A stretch of 18,049 bases of DNA from Deltaproteobacteria bacterium. Its GTDB lineage: Bacteria > Desulfobacterota > Desulfarculia > Adiutricales > Adiutricaceae. The translations under genes and the position numbers were made by a program. Positions 7,842 through 14,784 of this stretch are shown piece after piece. Location of the stretch: assembly GCA_031257955.1 (NCBI GenBank), contig JAIRNQ010000037.1:1-18049 (forward strand), in the 5' to 3' direction. Numbering within the stretch: the first letter of the stretch is position 1; each line of letters starts with the position of its first letter. The notes under the pieces are model-generated. The model did not search any database and was not told where the DNA came from. It saw nothing but the letters and a program-made list of their open reading frames with translations.

Positions 7842-8888
7842 ATGGCTCAATCCCAGGCCCGGCGTTGGCCCTGGGGGTCCACGGAAGGCGTTGGCGGGCA
7901 GATGAGCGATCCCAAACAACGACAAATGATTATGGACCTTAAGGCCCAGAAAGACAGGCGGACCATCGTCAGTCCCGAAGGGCTACCTCTGTCCATGATC
8001 CTGGCTGGCCGGGACGCCCGAGTGACGGGTTTTTTCGTGGACATGACTCTGATCCTTTTGGCCATGTCCTGCGCTTTCACCATTATGTTTGCCAGCGACT
8101 TCGATACGGACGTGGCTTACTCCATAGCCAGCCTGCTAGCCTTCATTATATTTAACTTCTACTTTATTTATTTTGAGCTGGCTTGGCGGGGCCGGACACC
8201 GGGCAAAGTCGTGGTCGGGACCATGGTCGTCAACCGTAACGGCGGGGAGCTTACCCCCACGGCCATAGTGGCCAGAAACCTGACCCGGCAAATCGAGTTC
8301 TACCTCCCCTTAATTTTTTTCTTCTCCGCCCTGTCGGGCTCCGCCCAGAACGACTACAGTTGGGTTTTTTTCGTCTGGGTTTTCGTGGGGGCCATTTTGC
8401 CCATAGTTACCAGGGATAGGTTAAGGCTGGGGGATTCCATCGGCGGGACCCTGGTGGTGGTTAAACCCCGCCAGGTTTTGTTTGAAGACCTAAGCCAAGC
8501 CAACTCCCTTACCGGCCAGACCTTCGCCTTCACCCCGGAGCAGCTGGCCATTTACGGCTATTCCGAGCTTAGGCTGCTCGAGGATATGCTCCGCCGCGCC
8601 AACGAATTGCCCTTTCCCAAAGGGGAGCCCCTGGAGGGCTTAAACGTCGCGGCCGAAAAAATACGGGCCCGGATAGGGCTGGTCGACCCCATCCCCCCGG
8701 GCTTGGAGCGGCAATTCTTAAAGGAATTTTATACCGCCCAGAGAGCGGTTTTGGAGAGAGCCCTTCTCTTCGGCAGGCAAAAGTGGAACCAACACGTGGG
8801 TTACATCTCCGTCTCGGCCGCCGCGGCCGGTTACCTGCCGCCCTCGGCCCTACCCGGACCGCCCAGCGGGCCCGGCGGTCCCCGCTAA
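7842..8888 (+). CDS. RDD-family membrane protein
   Basis: 348 residues from the ATG at 7842. AGGAGG (7834-7839) lies just before it, but only 2 nt away, so a start at the ATG at 7902 (MSDPKQRQ, 328 residues) remains possible. The RDD domain spans about 50-210: AGRDARVTGFFVD (55-67) carries the name-giving Arg and Asp residues, followed by membrane helices near 64-84, 92-113, 151-164 and 171-189 and a RTPGK motif (118-122). About 140 residues of cytoplasmic C-terminus follow, with Leu/Arg-rich helices (228-310) and a Pro/Gly-rich end (331-348). This tail seems usual for RDD proteins in MoxR-DUF58-SpoIIM clusters. Some RDD proteins elsewhere are implicated in ion transport; nothing here proves that. 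It is the last gene of the run and converges on cmk. Confidence 0.85.
   Translation: MAQSQARRWPWGSTEGVGGQMSDPKQRQMIMDLKAQKDRRTIVSPEGLPLSMILAGRDARVTGFFVDMTLILLAMSCAFTIMFASDFDTDVAYSIASLLAFIIFNFYFIYFELAWRGRTPGKVVVGTMVVNRNGGELTPTAIVARNLTRQIEFYLPLIFFFSALSGSAQNDYSWVFFVWVFVGAILPIVTRDRLRLGDSIGGTLVVVKPRQVLFEDLSQANSLTGQTFAFTPEQLAIYGYSELRLLEDMLRRANELPFPKGEPLEGLNVAAEKIRARIGLVDPIPPGLERQFLKEFYTAQRAVLERALLFGRQKWNQHVGYISVSAAAAGYLPPSALPGPPSGPGGPR
8856..8881. terminator. Inverted repeat between convergent genes
   Basis: Perfect 8-bp arms GGACCGCC (8856-8863) and GGCGGTCC (8874-8881) lie in the last codons of the RDD gene, 24 bp from the end of the convergent cmk. A small AAAGG/CCTTT hairpin follows at 8887-8900. 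Neither has a U-run, so termination, in either direction, is only suggested by position. Confidence 0.3.
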
Positions 8889-8904
8889 AGGGCCGCCTTT
8901 GGCC

Positions 8905-9585
8905 TCACAGACCAAAAACCTTTTTGGCTTGGCCGATCATCATCGTCTCGACCTCGAAAGCGCTGAGGTTGGAACTGTCGATATGGATGGCCTCATCGGC
9001 CGGCTTAAGCTGGGCGGTCTCTCGGGTGGAATCGGAGTGGTCCCTCACGGCCAGATCGGACTCGATCTCCTCAATCTCCACGTAAACGCCGTCCCGGGCC
9101 AACTGGCGCTGTCGCCTGGCCGCCCTGACCGCCAGCGACGCGGTCAGAAAGAATTTTAGGCCCGCCCAGGGAAAGACCACAGTGCCCATGTCCCGGCCCT
9201 CGGTAACCAAGTGACCCCGTTGACCCACGCGCCTTTGGACGTCCATCAAGGCCGCCCTGACCCCGGGTATGGCCGAAAACTTTGAACTTAGCCTGGAAAC
9301 CTCGGGCGTGTTGATAAGTCCGGTAACGTCTCTATCCCCCACTATAACCAGCGTCTCCGATTTCTCGCAGTACAGCCTCAGATCCAATGACCGGGTCAGG
9401 GCCTCGGCCTCCTTGGCCTGGGTGGGGCTTAAGCCCCTTTCGTTGGCCACCAGAGCCACGGCCCGGTAAATTGATCCCGTGTTTAAATTGGCCCATCCCA
9501 AGGCCTGGGCCAAGTTCTTGGCCAAGGTGGACTTGCCCGAACCGGCCGGGCCATCGATGGTGATTATTGTATTTATGTTGTCCAT
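8905..9585 (-). CDS. cmk: (d)CMP kinase
   Basis: 226-residue cytidylate kinase, the usual length. It phosphorylates CMP and dCMP to the diphosphates with ATP in the cytosol, for nucleotide salvage and DNA precursor supply. Motifs in order: DGPAGSGKST (11-20, P-loop), TGSIYRA (37-43, replacing the common TGAMYR or TGALYR), DRDVTGLI (84-91), EGRDMGTVVFP (129-139), then the lid and nucleotide-closing region RDHSDSTRE (181-189) and IDSS (202-205). All key residues look intact. The ATG at 9585 is the only start giving a complete P-loop region; no good Shine-Dalgarno is visible. It stands alone on this strand, converging on the RDD gene with 16 bp between stop codons. No aroA or rpsA neighbour is seen, although cmk often sits beside them. 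Confidence 0.96.
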   Translation of the reverse strand: MDNINTIITIDGPAGSGKSTLAKNLAQALGWANLNTGSIYRAVALVANERGLSPTQAKEAEALTRSLDLRLYCEKSETLVIVGDRDVTGLINTPEVSRLSSKFSAIPGVRAALMDVQRRVGQRGHLVTEGRDMGTVVFPWAGLKFFLTASLAVRAARRQRQLARDGVYVEIEEIESDLAVRDHSDSTRETAQLKPADEAIHIDSSNLSAFEVETMMIGQAKKVFGL

Positions 9586-9687
9586 ACCGTCGCAAACGTT
9601 ATCGCGCGTCGTATTTCCTTCCCCAAGGCCCGTCCGGGCAACTCGGAAGCGATTAATCGGCTAAAGGTCAAGCCCAAAAGGCCTAAG

Positions 9688-9734
9688 CCAAAAGCCCTAA
9701 CCGGGGGCCCGCCCCAAAAGCCTGACCGGGGGCC
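9688..9734. repeat. Imperfect 26-bp direct repeat
   Basis: Two copies of a block reading CCAAAAGCC, a short variable part, then ACCGGGGGCC start at 9688 and 9714. A weaker third copy begins near 9673 (CCCAAAAGGCCTAAGCC). Confidence 0.6.
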
Positions 9735-9790
9735 AGAATTCTGGTTAGACCCCTTGGCCAATTGTATTTGGCCCGGCAGCGGTCGCCCAC

Positions 9791-9829
9791 CAGTCGATGT
9801 GCCCAGTCGATGTGCCCAGTCGATGTGCC
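9791..9829. repeat. Three exact 13-bp tandem repeats
   Basis: CAGTCGATGTGCC is repeated three times without change at 9791-9803, 9804-9816 and 9817-9829. It lies about 200 bp upstream of cmk and outside any gene. The unit is not a multiple of three and the copies are identical, suggesting recent slippage or a protein-binding iteron-like site. Confidence 0.9.
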
Positions 9830-9885
9830 ATAGTACACAAAAATGGCGCTTTTGACCAGATCGTGGCCGCCTCCGAGCCCCCTCG

Positions 9886-9920
9886 ATCGGACCCTACGGA
9901 CCCAATTGGTCTGGTCCGAT
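9886..9920. repeat. 8-bp inverted repeat with inner stem
   Basis: Outer arms ATCGGACC (9886-9893) and GGTCCGAT (9913-9920) enclose inner arms GACC (9899-9902) and GGTC (9908-9911), so RNA from either strand would fold into a two-step hairpin. No T-run follows. Confidence 0.6.
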
Positions 9921-9942
9921 TGGCCTAGCCCGAAGGCTCACA

Positions 9943-9961
9943 CTCCCGGCTGAACCGGGAG
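9943..9961. repeat. Perfect 7-bp GC hairpin
   Basis: Arms CTCCCGG (9943-9949) and CCGGGAG (9955-9961) around a CTGAA loop, with no U-run on either side. It sits 22 bp from the preceding inverted repeat. Confidence 0.6.
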
Positions 9962-10362
9962 GCGGGCACCATGCTCCCCTGGCCCGGTTAGCCGCCTTAT
10001 GGCTCGCCGATCGATCGTTCAGTCAACTTTTCGCGTCCAATTTTCCCCTTTCCAACCATCCCCAATAGCCAATGCCGCGGGCCCTCTGATTTTTTCCCTC
10101 CGGGGCTACCCCTTTCCCGCTTTTCCTGCCTAGCCAGGGACCTCCCGGGGCCCACTGGCCCTATAATTCTGGGCGATCGATCGTTTTACTTATTTTTAAC
10201 TCCCTGAACGCGCTATGTTGTGTCTGGCTTCTCGCTGGGACGCGTGAACTGGTGCTTGGGGTCAAATTTTGGCCTTGGATGGCTTTTCCGGCGACCAATC
10301 CGTTCTGGCCGGCCTAGCCGGTTTGGCCGGACGTGGCGGCTGGCCAAGCCAAGATTCTGTTT

Positions 10363-10385
10363 AAGGACCGGACGGGCCTTTTTTT
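10363..10385 (+). terminator. Rho-independent terminator candidate without an upstream gene
   Basis: AAGGACC (10363-10369), loop GGAC, GGGCCTT (10374-10380), with one A-G mismatch in the stem; a run of seven T spans 10379-10385. This has canonical form on the + strand, yet no + gene ends upstream before the convergent pair at 8888, so it may end an untranslated transcript. Confidence 0.5.
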
Positions 10386-10408
10386 AGCGCATGGGGGCAT
10401 ATTATTCT

Positions 10409-10513
10409 CCGATTGTCCCTCCTTGGGGCCGAACGAGATTCCGGGGGGGTAAGGCCCGGTGAAAGCCTGAAAGGGAGACGCTAAGGCAAAAACTGACCTC
10501 TCGGGACAATCGG
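10409..10513. other. 105-bp element bounded by 11-bp inverted repeats
   Basis: CCGATTGTCCC (10409-10419) and GGGACAATCGG (10503-10513) are perfect reverse complements 83 bp apart. The interior is GC-rich with smaller complementary pieces. It could be a structured RNA closed by an 11-bp stem or a tiny inverted-repeat element; no flanking target duplication is visible. Confidence 0.5.
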
Positions 10514-10972
10514 CCAACTTACAGTTTTTATTAGGTAAAAAAAGTGCCCACACAATTTTTATGAATAATTATTGTAAGTTCGATCGTTAGTTAAAATTTC
10601 ATTTTTTTTCGACCTAGGTCTTCAGAGCCCTGTTTTTCCGCTAACATACGTTAGTTCGTTTTCGACATTCGGTCAAAAGCCTTGCCCAAAAGACAAAATA
10701 CCTAGACATGTTTGGCCAAACCGATGTTAGTATTTTTTGTAAACTTATTTTTGGGGAGTCGGCAATCGACTCTGGTAAAAAAATTTTTTTGAGCCTGCTA
10801 AAGATCACTTAATTATGTTTCAATTACAATTATATTTATGTATGTATATCAAAAAAATTACTTTAGACTGTTTTAAAGCTCAATTTCTTGACTTTTTTCT
10901 GGCCACTTTATTATAGGGTAAAGGCTATAATATTCAGCTCAATTACCCGTAAAGTCCAAAAGACCAAAAAAA

Positions 10973-10994
10973 GACCGGTCGAACGGTCGTTTTT
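10973..10994. terminator. Bidirectional terminator candidate
   Basis: Stem GACCG (10973-10977) and CGGTC (10984-10988), loop GTCGAA, followed by G and five T on the + strand. The preceding seven A (10966-10972) give seven U on the - strand. The stem is short (5 bp), and it lies 16 bp upstream of the -35 box of the kinase promoter, insulating it. Confidence 0.45.
10980..10991 (+). repeat. CGAACGGTC direct repeat, upstream copy
   Basis: CGAACGGTC followed by N-TT, matching the copy at 11048-11059. It overlaps the right arm of the terminator-like hairpin and lies just upstream of the -35 box at 11010. Confidence 0.45.
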
Positions 10995-11009
10995 GTTGAA
11001 ATTTTTTTA

Positions 11010-11038
11010 TTGCCACCCTGGAAAATTTGTTTTATAAT
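11010..11038 (+). promoter_or_regulatory. Sigma70-type promoter for the hybrid kinase
   Basis: -35 TTGCCA (11010-11015, 5 of 6), 17-bp spacer, perfect -10 TATAAT (11033-11038). Transcription would start near 11045, about 430 nt before the kinase ATG. No better promoter is seen closer to the gene. Confidence 0.65.
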
Positions 11039-11044
11039 CAGCTT

Positions 11045-11473
11045 GTACGAACGGTCATTCGCCTTAATCGACCACGATCGAGCCGGAATACCCGGAAATT
11101 TGCAACGAACGCTAGAACCCTAATGCGAACAGCTGAATACGAATGTTAGTTTATGCCAAAAGTTTTATTGGGTCAACTTTCCGCCCGGATCGAACCGGGC
11201 CGCCCCAAAGCGAGGCTAGTGAGGGTATCTTGAAGGGGCCGGGCCGATTTCGCAACCCGCGAAAGGCGGAAAACGAATGGCGGCGCGCCGTAATTGGCGT
11301 CCGCTCAGCGAAAGAATGGAAACTTAATGGGGCGATGAAGCCGTAAACGATGCCGACGGACCCACCAATTCCAAGGGGGTCCCAATGCGGCCAGAGTGAA
11401 CGCGGTAATCCGCGGCTACAGGATTAAAGGTGCTTCCGGCAAGGGCCGGCGTACCGAGAAGGGGTGTGACGCC
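11045..11473 (+). promoter_or_regulatory. Long structured 5' leader of the kinase mRNA
   Basis: About 430 nt between predicted transcript start and ATG. It holds perfect hairpins at 11183-11200 (GCCCGG/CCGGGC), 11401-11414 (CGCGG/CCGCG) and 11436-11449 (CCGGC/GCCGG), the last ending 24 nt before the start codon. A 67-codon frame (11143-11346) lacks a ribosome binding site and family character. A cyclic-di-GMP riboswitch was considered because of the partner gene, but its conserved core was not found. Confidence 0.4.
11048..11059 (+). repeat. CGAACGGTC direct repeat, downstream copy
   Basis: Second copy of CGAACGGTC-N-TT, placed at about +4 to +15 relative to the predicted start of transcription: a position where a bound regulator would block RNA polymerase. 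Confidence 0.45.
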
Positions 11474-14467
11474 ATGACCTTCCGTTTAAAAATTTTTTCA
11501 ATCATCGTTGGAATAGTCATTATGGTGGTCGTCACCATCATCGGCACCAGTCTTTTTTTCATTAGGAAAGGCATCGAGCAAACCGTTACCGGAAATTTGG
11601 CCGTTACCAGGGATATCGCCGATCATTTTATTTCCAGTGAAATTAATCTTCTGGTTTCCAGGGCCAACGGGATCGTCAATCGGCTCAAAGCCGCGCCCGT
11701 CGAAAACTGGCAGCGGATCCTCCAGGACGAAACCGCCAAAAACTCCGATTTCAAAGCCATCTCCGTTCTCTCCAGAAGCGGGATGGCCGTGGCCGGCTAC
11801 GGGTACCCCCAAGCCGGACCGGATCTCCTTTTTGGCGATTATTTCCGCAAATCGTTTAACGGCGAGTCGGTAATCACCACCACTAGGCACGATCCTTCCG
11901 GGGAATTGGTATTCTACATACTGGTCCCCATCTCTAATATGGTCATGTCGGTTACCATCTCCGGCTGGCATTTCACCAATCTTCTGGAACCGTACCGCCT
12001 TTGGAAGACCGGCTCGCTTTTCATTATGGATAGGGAAGGGACGATCATAGCCAACAACCGGCGCTATTATGTCGGCAACCGCTATAACCCCCTCTGGGAT
12101 CCGGGCCAAAGCAAAGAGCTTCTCTCAATGCAAGCCTTCTCCAGGAGAATGCTGAAATACCCGTCAGGCAGCGGTCGCTACACCCTGAACGGCAAAGAAC
12201 GCCTAGTGGTCTTTACCCACATCTCCTCTGCCCCAGTCGGCTGGGTACTGGGCGTATCCTCTCCCATATCCGAGTCCCCGGCGGCCCAGGTCGATCGTGG
12301 CATGCTAGTCATGACCATTATATTCGTGAGCTTGGGGTCCCTCTTGGCCTTCTGGGCCTCGGGCATACTGGATAAGCAGTTTAAGACCATTGAGAGCCAA
12401 TACGCCAAAGTAGCCGAGCTATCTGACGAGGCTAGGTGCGCCTCCGAGGCTAAGACGACTTTCCTGGCCAACATGAGCCACGAGATGCGGACCCCGCTTA
12501 ACGCCATCATCGGTTTTTCGGAATTAATCATCCATGGCCATACCGATGAGGACGACCAGGAAGAAAGCTTACAAAAGATTCACTCCGCCGGAATGATCCT
12601 CTTGGGGATCGTAAACGACATACTGGACATCACCAAAATCGAAGCCGGTAAATTCGAACTTATCCCAGTGGACTACGACCTGGCCAGCCTGATTAACGAC
12701 ACGGTCACGGTTAACCTTATACGCATCACCGACAAGCCCATCGAGTTTGGGATGGAGCTTGACTCCAAGCTCCCCAGTCGCCTCTTTGGCGATGAGCTGC
12801 GCATTAAGCAGCTAATTAATAATCTACTCAGTAATGCTTTTAAGTATACCATTGAAGGTAACGTTGACATGTCGGTCACCGGGCGCCGCGACGGTTCCGA
12901 CTTCTGGCTGATAGTCAAGGTCAAAGACACCGGCATCGGCATCAAACCCGAAGACGTCAACAAACTTTTCGCTGAGTATAGCCAGTTAGATCAGAAGAGC
13001 AACCGCAAGATCGAAGGTACGGGCCTGGGGTTGGCCATTACCAAGCGGTTGGTGGACATGATGGACGGTACCATAGACGTCCAGAGCGAATACGGGGTCG
13101 GCTCAACCTTTACCATAACCATTAAGCAAAAGTTCGTGACCAACGTCCCCATCGGCAAAAACGTGGCCGAAAACCTCGAGAACTTCGAGCTCAGAAGCCG
13201 CAAGCAATCCGGTGACATGTCCATAACGGCCCTCCCCTACGCCAGGGTTTTGGTGGTTGACGACGTCAAGGCCAACCTGGACGTGGCCAGGGGCATGCTT
13301 AAGCCTTACGGCATGCAGGTTGATTGCGCCACTAGCGGCCAGGCGGCCATCGATCTTTTGAAAGACGCCAAGGTTCAATATGACGCGGTTTTCATGGATC
13401 ACATGATGCCCGGGATGGACGGAATCGAGGCCACCCACCGTATCCGCGAGGACATCGGTACCGAATACGCCCGCAACATCCCCGTCATAGCCCTCACGGC
13501 CAACGCCATAGTGGGCAACGAAAAGATGTTTCTGGATAACGGCTTCCAGGCCTTCCTGACCAAGCCCATAGAGATGAAGCGCATGGATCTGGTCCTGCGC
13601 CAGTTCGTCCGCAATAAGGTTAAGGAGGCCGAGTACCTGGCCAAGCTAGAGGCCGAGGCGGCCAAGCTTCAAGACGCCGTGGCCAGCGCCATGTCTGAGC
13701 CCACCGACGAATCCGCCCCCCAGGCCAAGGACACGGTCGAGGCCGCCGCCAAGGCCGGTGCCGGTTCCTACGGCTCGGGCAGCCCCAAAGCCGCGGCCAC
13801 GGGTGCGGCCGGCGGGACGGACGAAACCAAAGTCGGCGGCAAGGCCCAGGAATCGGGTATGGAACTGGTTAAAGCTCCCAAGGACGACTTCGAGCCGCTC
13901 ACCAAGATACCGGGTTTGGACGTTCCCGAGGGCCTCAAGCGCTTTTTCGGCGACAAGGAAGTCTACCTGGGGGTCATACGTTCTTACGCCCAGAGCGTTT
14001 CCGAATTGATGGATCAGCTGACCGAGCCTGACTACGGGGACCTTAAGAACTACATTATCGCCATCCACGGCGTCAAAAGCAGTAGCTACGGCATCTGCGC
14101 CAAAGACGTCGGCCAGCTGGCCGAAAACCTTGAGCATAAGGCCGCCGAAGGCGACGTGACCTACGTTAAGACCTATAACCACCAGTTCCTGGCCGCCGTG
14201 ACCAGTCTGACCAAGTCCCTAGAGGAGATACTCTCCGAAAACGAGGCCCACGACAGCCGCCCGGTACGGGATCTGCCCGATCCCAAGCTCCTTCTCAAAC
14301 TTCGGGAGGCTTGCGCTTCCTATGATATGGACGGCATAGACGAGGCCATCGAAAGTCTGGAATCGTTCCACTATTCCAAGGATCCCGATCTGACCCCCTG
14401 GCTCAGGGACCGGGTCGACCACATGGATTTTCAGCAGATACTGGATCGCTTAACCATGGTGGCCTAG
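11474..14467 (+). CDS. Hybrid sensor histidine kinase (Cache-like sensor, HisKA, HATPase, REC, HPt)
   Basis: 997-residue inner-membrane phosphorelay kinase. Helix 1 (about 8-30) and helix 2 (about 277-297) frame an extracytoplasmic region of about 245 residues, resembling a double Cache ligand-binding fold (FGDYFRKSFNGES, then VFYILVPI; GWVLGVSSPI). HisKA holds FLANMSHEMRTPLNAIIGF with phospho-acceptor His336. The ATPase domain shows the N box (NNLLSNAFKYT, 449-459), G1 DTGIGI (485-490) and G2 GTGLGL (515-520). REC (about 589-712) has Asp596/Asp597, phospho-acceptor Asp642 in MDHMMPGMDG and Lys697. An Ala/Gly-rich linker (about 715-800) leads to HPt with His865 in AIHGVKSSS, then a helical tail (930-997). 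The ATG at 11474 has AAGGGG 9 nt upstream and begins right at the helix; the in-frame GTG at 11396 only adds a basic stretch. The HD-GYP regulator downstream is the obvious output partner. The ligand is unknown. Confidence 0.94.
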   Translation: MTFRLKIFSIIVGIVIMVVVTIIGTSLFFIRKGIEQTVTGNLAVTRDIADHFISSEINLLVSRANGIVNRLKAAPVENWQRILQDETAKNSDFKAISVLSRSGMAVAGYGYPQAGPDLLFGDYFRKSFNGESVITTTRHDPSGELVFYILVPISNMVMSVTISGWHFTNLLEPYRLWKTGSLFIMDREGTIIANNRRYYVGNRYNPLWDPGQSKELLSMQAFSRRMLKYPSGSGRYTLNGKERLVVFTHISSAPVGWVLGVSSPISESPAAQVDRGMLVMTIIFVSLGSLLAFWASGILDKQFKTIESQYAKVAELSDEARCASEAKTTFLANMSHEMRTPLNAIIGFSELIIHGHTDEDDQEESLQKIHSAGMILLGIVNDILDITKIEAGKFELIPVDYDLASLINDTVTVNLIRITDKPIEFGMELDSKLPSRLFGDELRIKQLINNLLSNAFKYTIEGNVDMSVTGRRDGSDFWLIVKVKDTGIGIKPEDVNKLFAEYSQLDQKSNRKIEGTGLGLAITKRLVDMMDGTIDVQSEYGVGSTFTITIKQKFVTNVPIGKNVAENLENFELRSRKQSGDMSITALPYARVLVVDDVKANLDVARGMLKPYGMQVDCATSGQAAIDLLKDAKVQYDAVFMDHMMPGMDGIEATHRIREDIGTEYARNIPVIALTANAIVGNEKMFLDNGFQAFLTKPIEMKRMDLVLRQFVRNKVKEAEYLAKLEAEAAKLQDAVASAMSEPTDESAPQAKDTVEAAAKAGAGSYGSGSPKAAATGAAGGTDETKVGGKAQESGMELVKAPKDDFEPLTKIPGLDVPEGLKRFFGDKEVYLGVIRSYAQSVSELMDQLTEPDYGDLKNYIIAIHGVKSSSYGICAKDVGQLAENLEHKAAEGDVTYVKTYNHQFLAAVTSLTKSLEEILSENEAHDSRPVRDLPDPKLLLKLREACASYDMDGIDEAIESLESFHYSKDPDLTPWLRDRVDHMDFQQILDRLTMVA

Positions 14468-14784
14468 CGGTCGCATCTTCCTTACGGGCCTTGGCCCCAG
14501 GCCCAGGCCTCTGGCCTTTATCCCTGGCCCTTGGCTGGAGGCCACCCGCCAAAGGCCCCAAACGGCCGGGACATCAAGGGCCATCAATGGCCCGGGTCAC
14601 GGTCGGGCGAAAAGTACGCGAATTGGTTGGCGCCGAAAAGCCCCCACGGCTCACGACGCGAATTAACTTTGGCAAGGAGACAGAGAACAAAGGCTAGATA
14701 GATCAAGCCGAGAGATCACTTAAAAACATTAAAGCGAAAATGAATTGATACTAATTTATGGTTTTATTTAACGAGGGCATTCGC
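14468..14784. other. Intergenic stretch between kinase and regulator
   Basis: About 317 bp. The first part (14490-14580) is GC-rich with many AGGCC/GGCCT blocks that can pair with one another, such as GGCCTC near 14508 with GAGGCC near 14536, but no U-run follows. The last 60 bp are AT-rich without a clear -35/-10 pair. Co-transcription and a separate promoter are both open. Confidence 0.4.

Larger units (their letters stand above)
9586..10500. other. GC-rich intergenic stretch without a credible gene
   Basis: No reading frame here has recognisable motifs, a good ribosome binding site or family character. The stretch instead holds short direct repeats, several perfect hairpins and one terminator-like site, listed separately. 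A TATAAT lies at 10162-10167 without a good -35. Two CGATCGATCGTT copies occur at 10008-10019 and 10174-10185. It could be a decayed gene region or house untranslated RNAs. Confidence 0.5.
10501..11009. other. AT-rich intergenic stretch
   Basis: Base composition changes sharply to AT-rich, with many A and T runs such as A7T7 at 10777-10790. No gene is supported. GTTAGT occurs at 10586, 10650 and 10726 (again at 11145); the second copy lies in the inverted repeat CTAACATACGTTAG (10641-10654). A perfect hairpin GAGTCG/CGACTC lies at 10756-10772. A possible weak promoter, TTGACT (10888-10893) with TATAGG (10912-10917), precedes a terminator candidate. No DnaA box or parS-like site was recognised. 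Confidence 0.5.

Noticed and set aside
9573..9761. 62-residue minus-strand frame overlapping the cmk start
   Set aside because: It could couple translation to cmk, but has no ribosome binding site or family match and lies over a repeat region.
10314..10553. 79-residue minus-strand frame
   Set aside because: It covers the terminator and inverted-repeat element; the translation shows no domain or coding signature.
10501..11140. Replication origin in the AT-rich stretch
   Set aside because: No DnaA boxes, parS-like site or dnaA/dnaN/rep genes were seen; AT-richness and repeats alone are insufficient.
11180..11203. tRNA T-arm-like sequence (minus strand GGTTCGATCC)
   Set aside because: The loop has six rather than seven bases, and no acceptor, D or anticodon arms are found around it.
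11143..11346. 67-residue frame in the kinase leader
   Set aside because: No Shine-Dalgarno, no recognisable sequence and overlap with the leader hairpin; a leader peptide cannot be excluded but is unsupported.
11280..11360. Cyclic-di-GMP riboswitch upstream of the kinase
   Set aside because: A GAAAGAATGG segment caught the eye because of the HD-GYP partner, but the conserved core and receptor helix of the known class are absent.
13646..14182. 178-residue minus-strand frame opposite the kinase linker/HPt
   Set aside because: Shadow of a GC-rich linker; the + strand carries an HPt domain with its histidine.
14491..14697. 68-residue frame between kinase and regulator
   Set aside because: Pro/Gly/Arg-rich translation typical of random GC-rich DNA, without a ribosome binding site.
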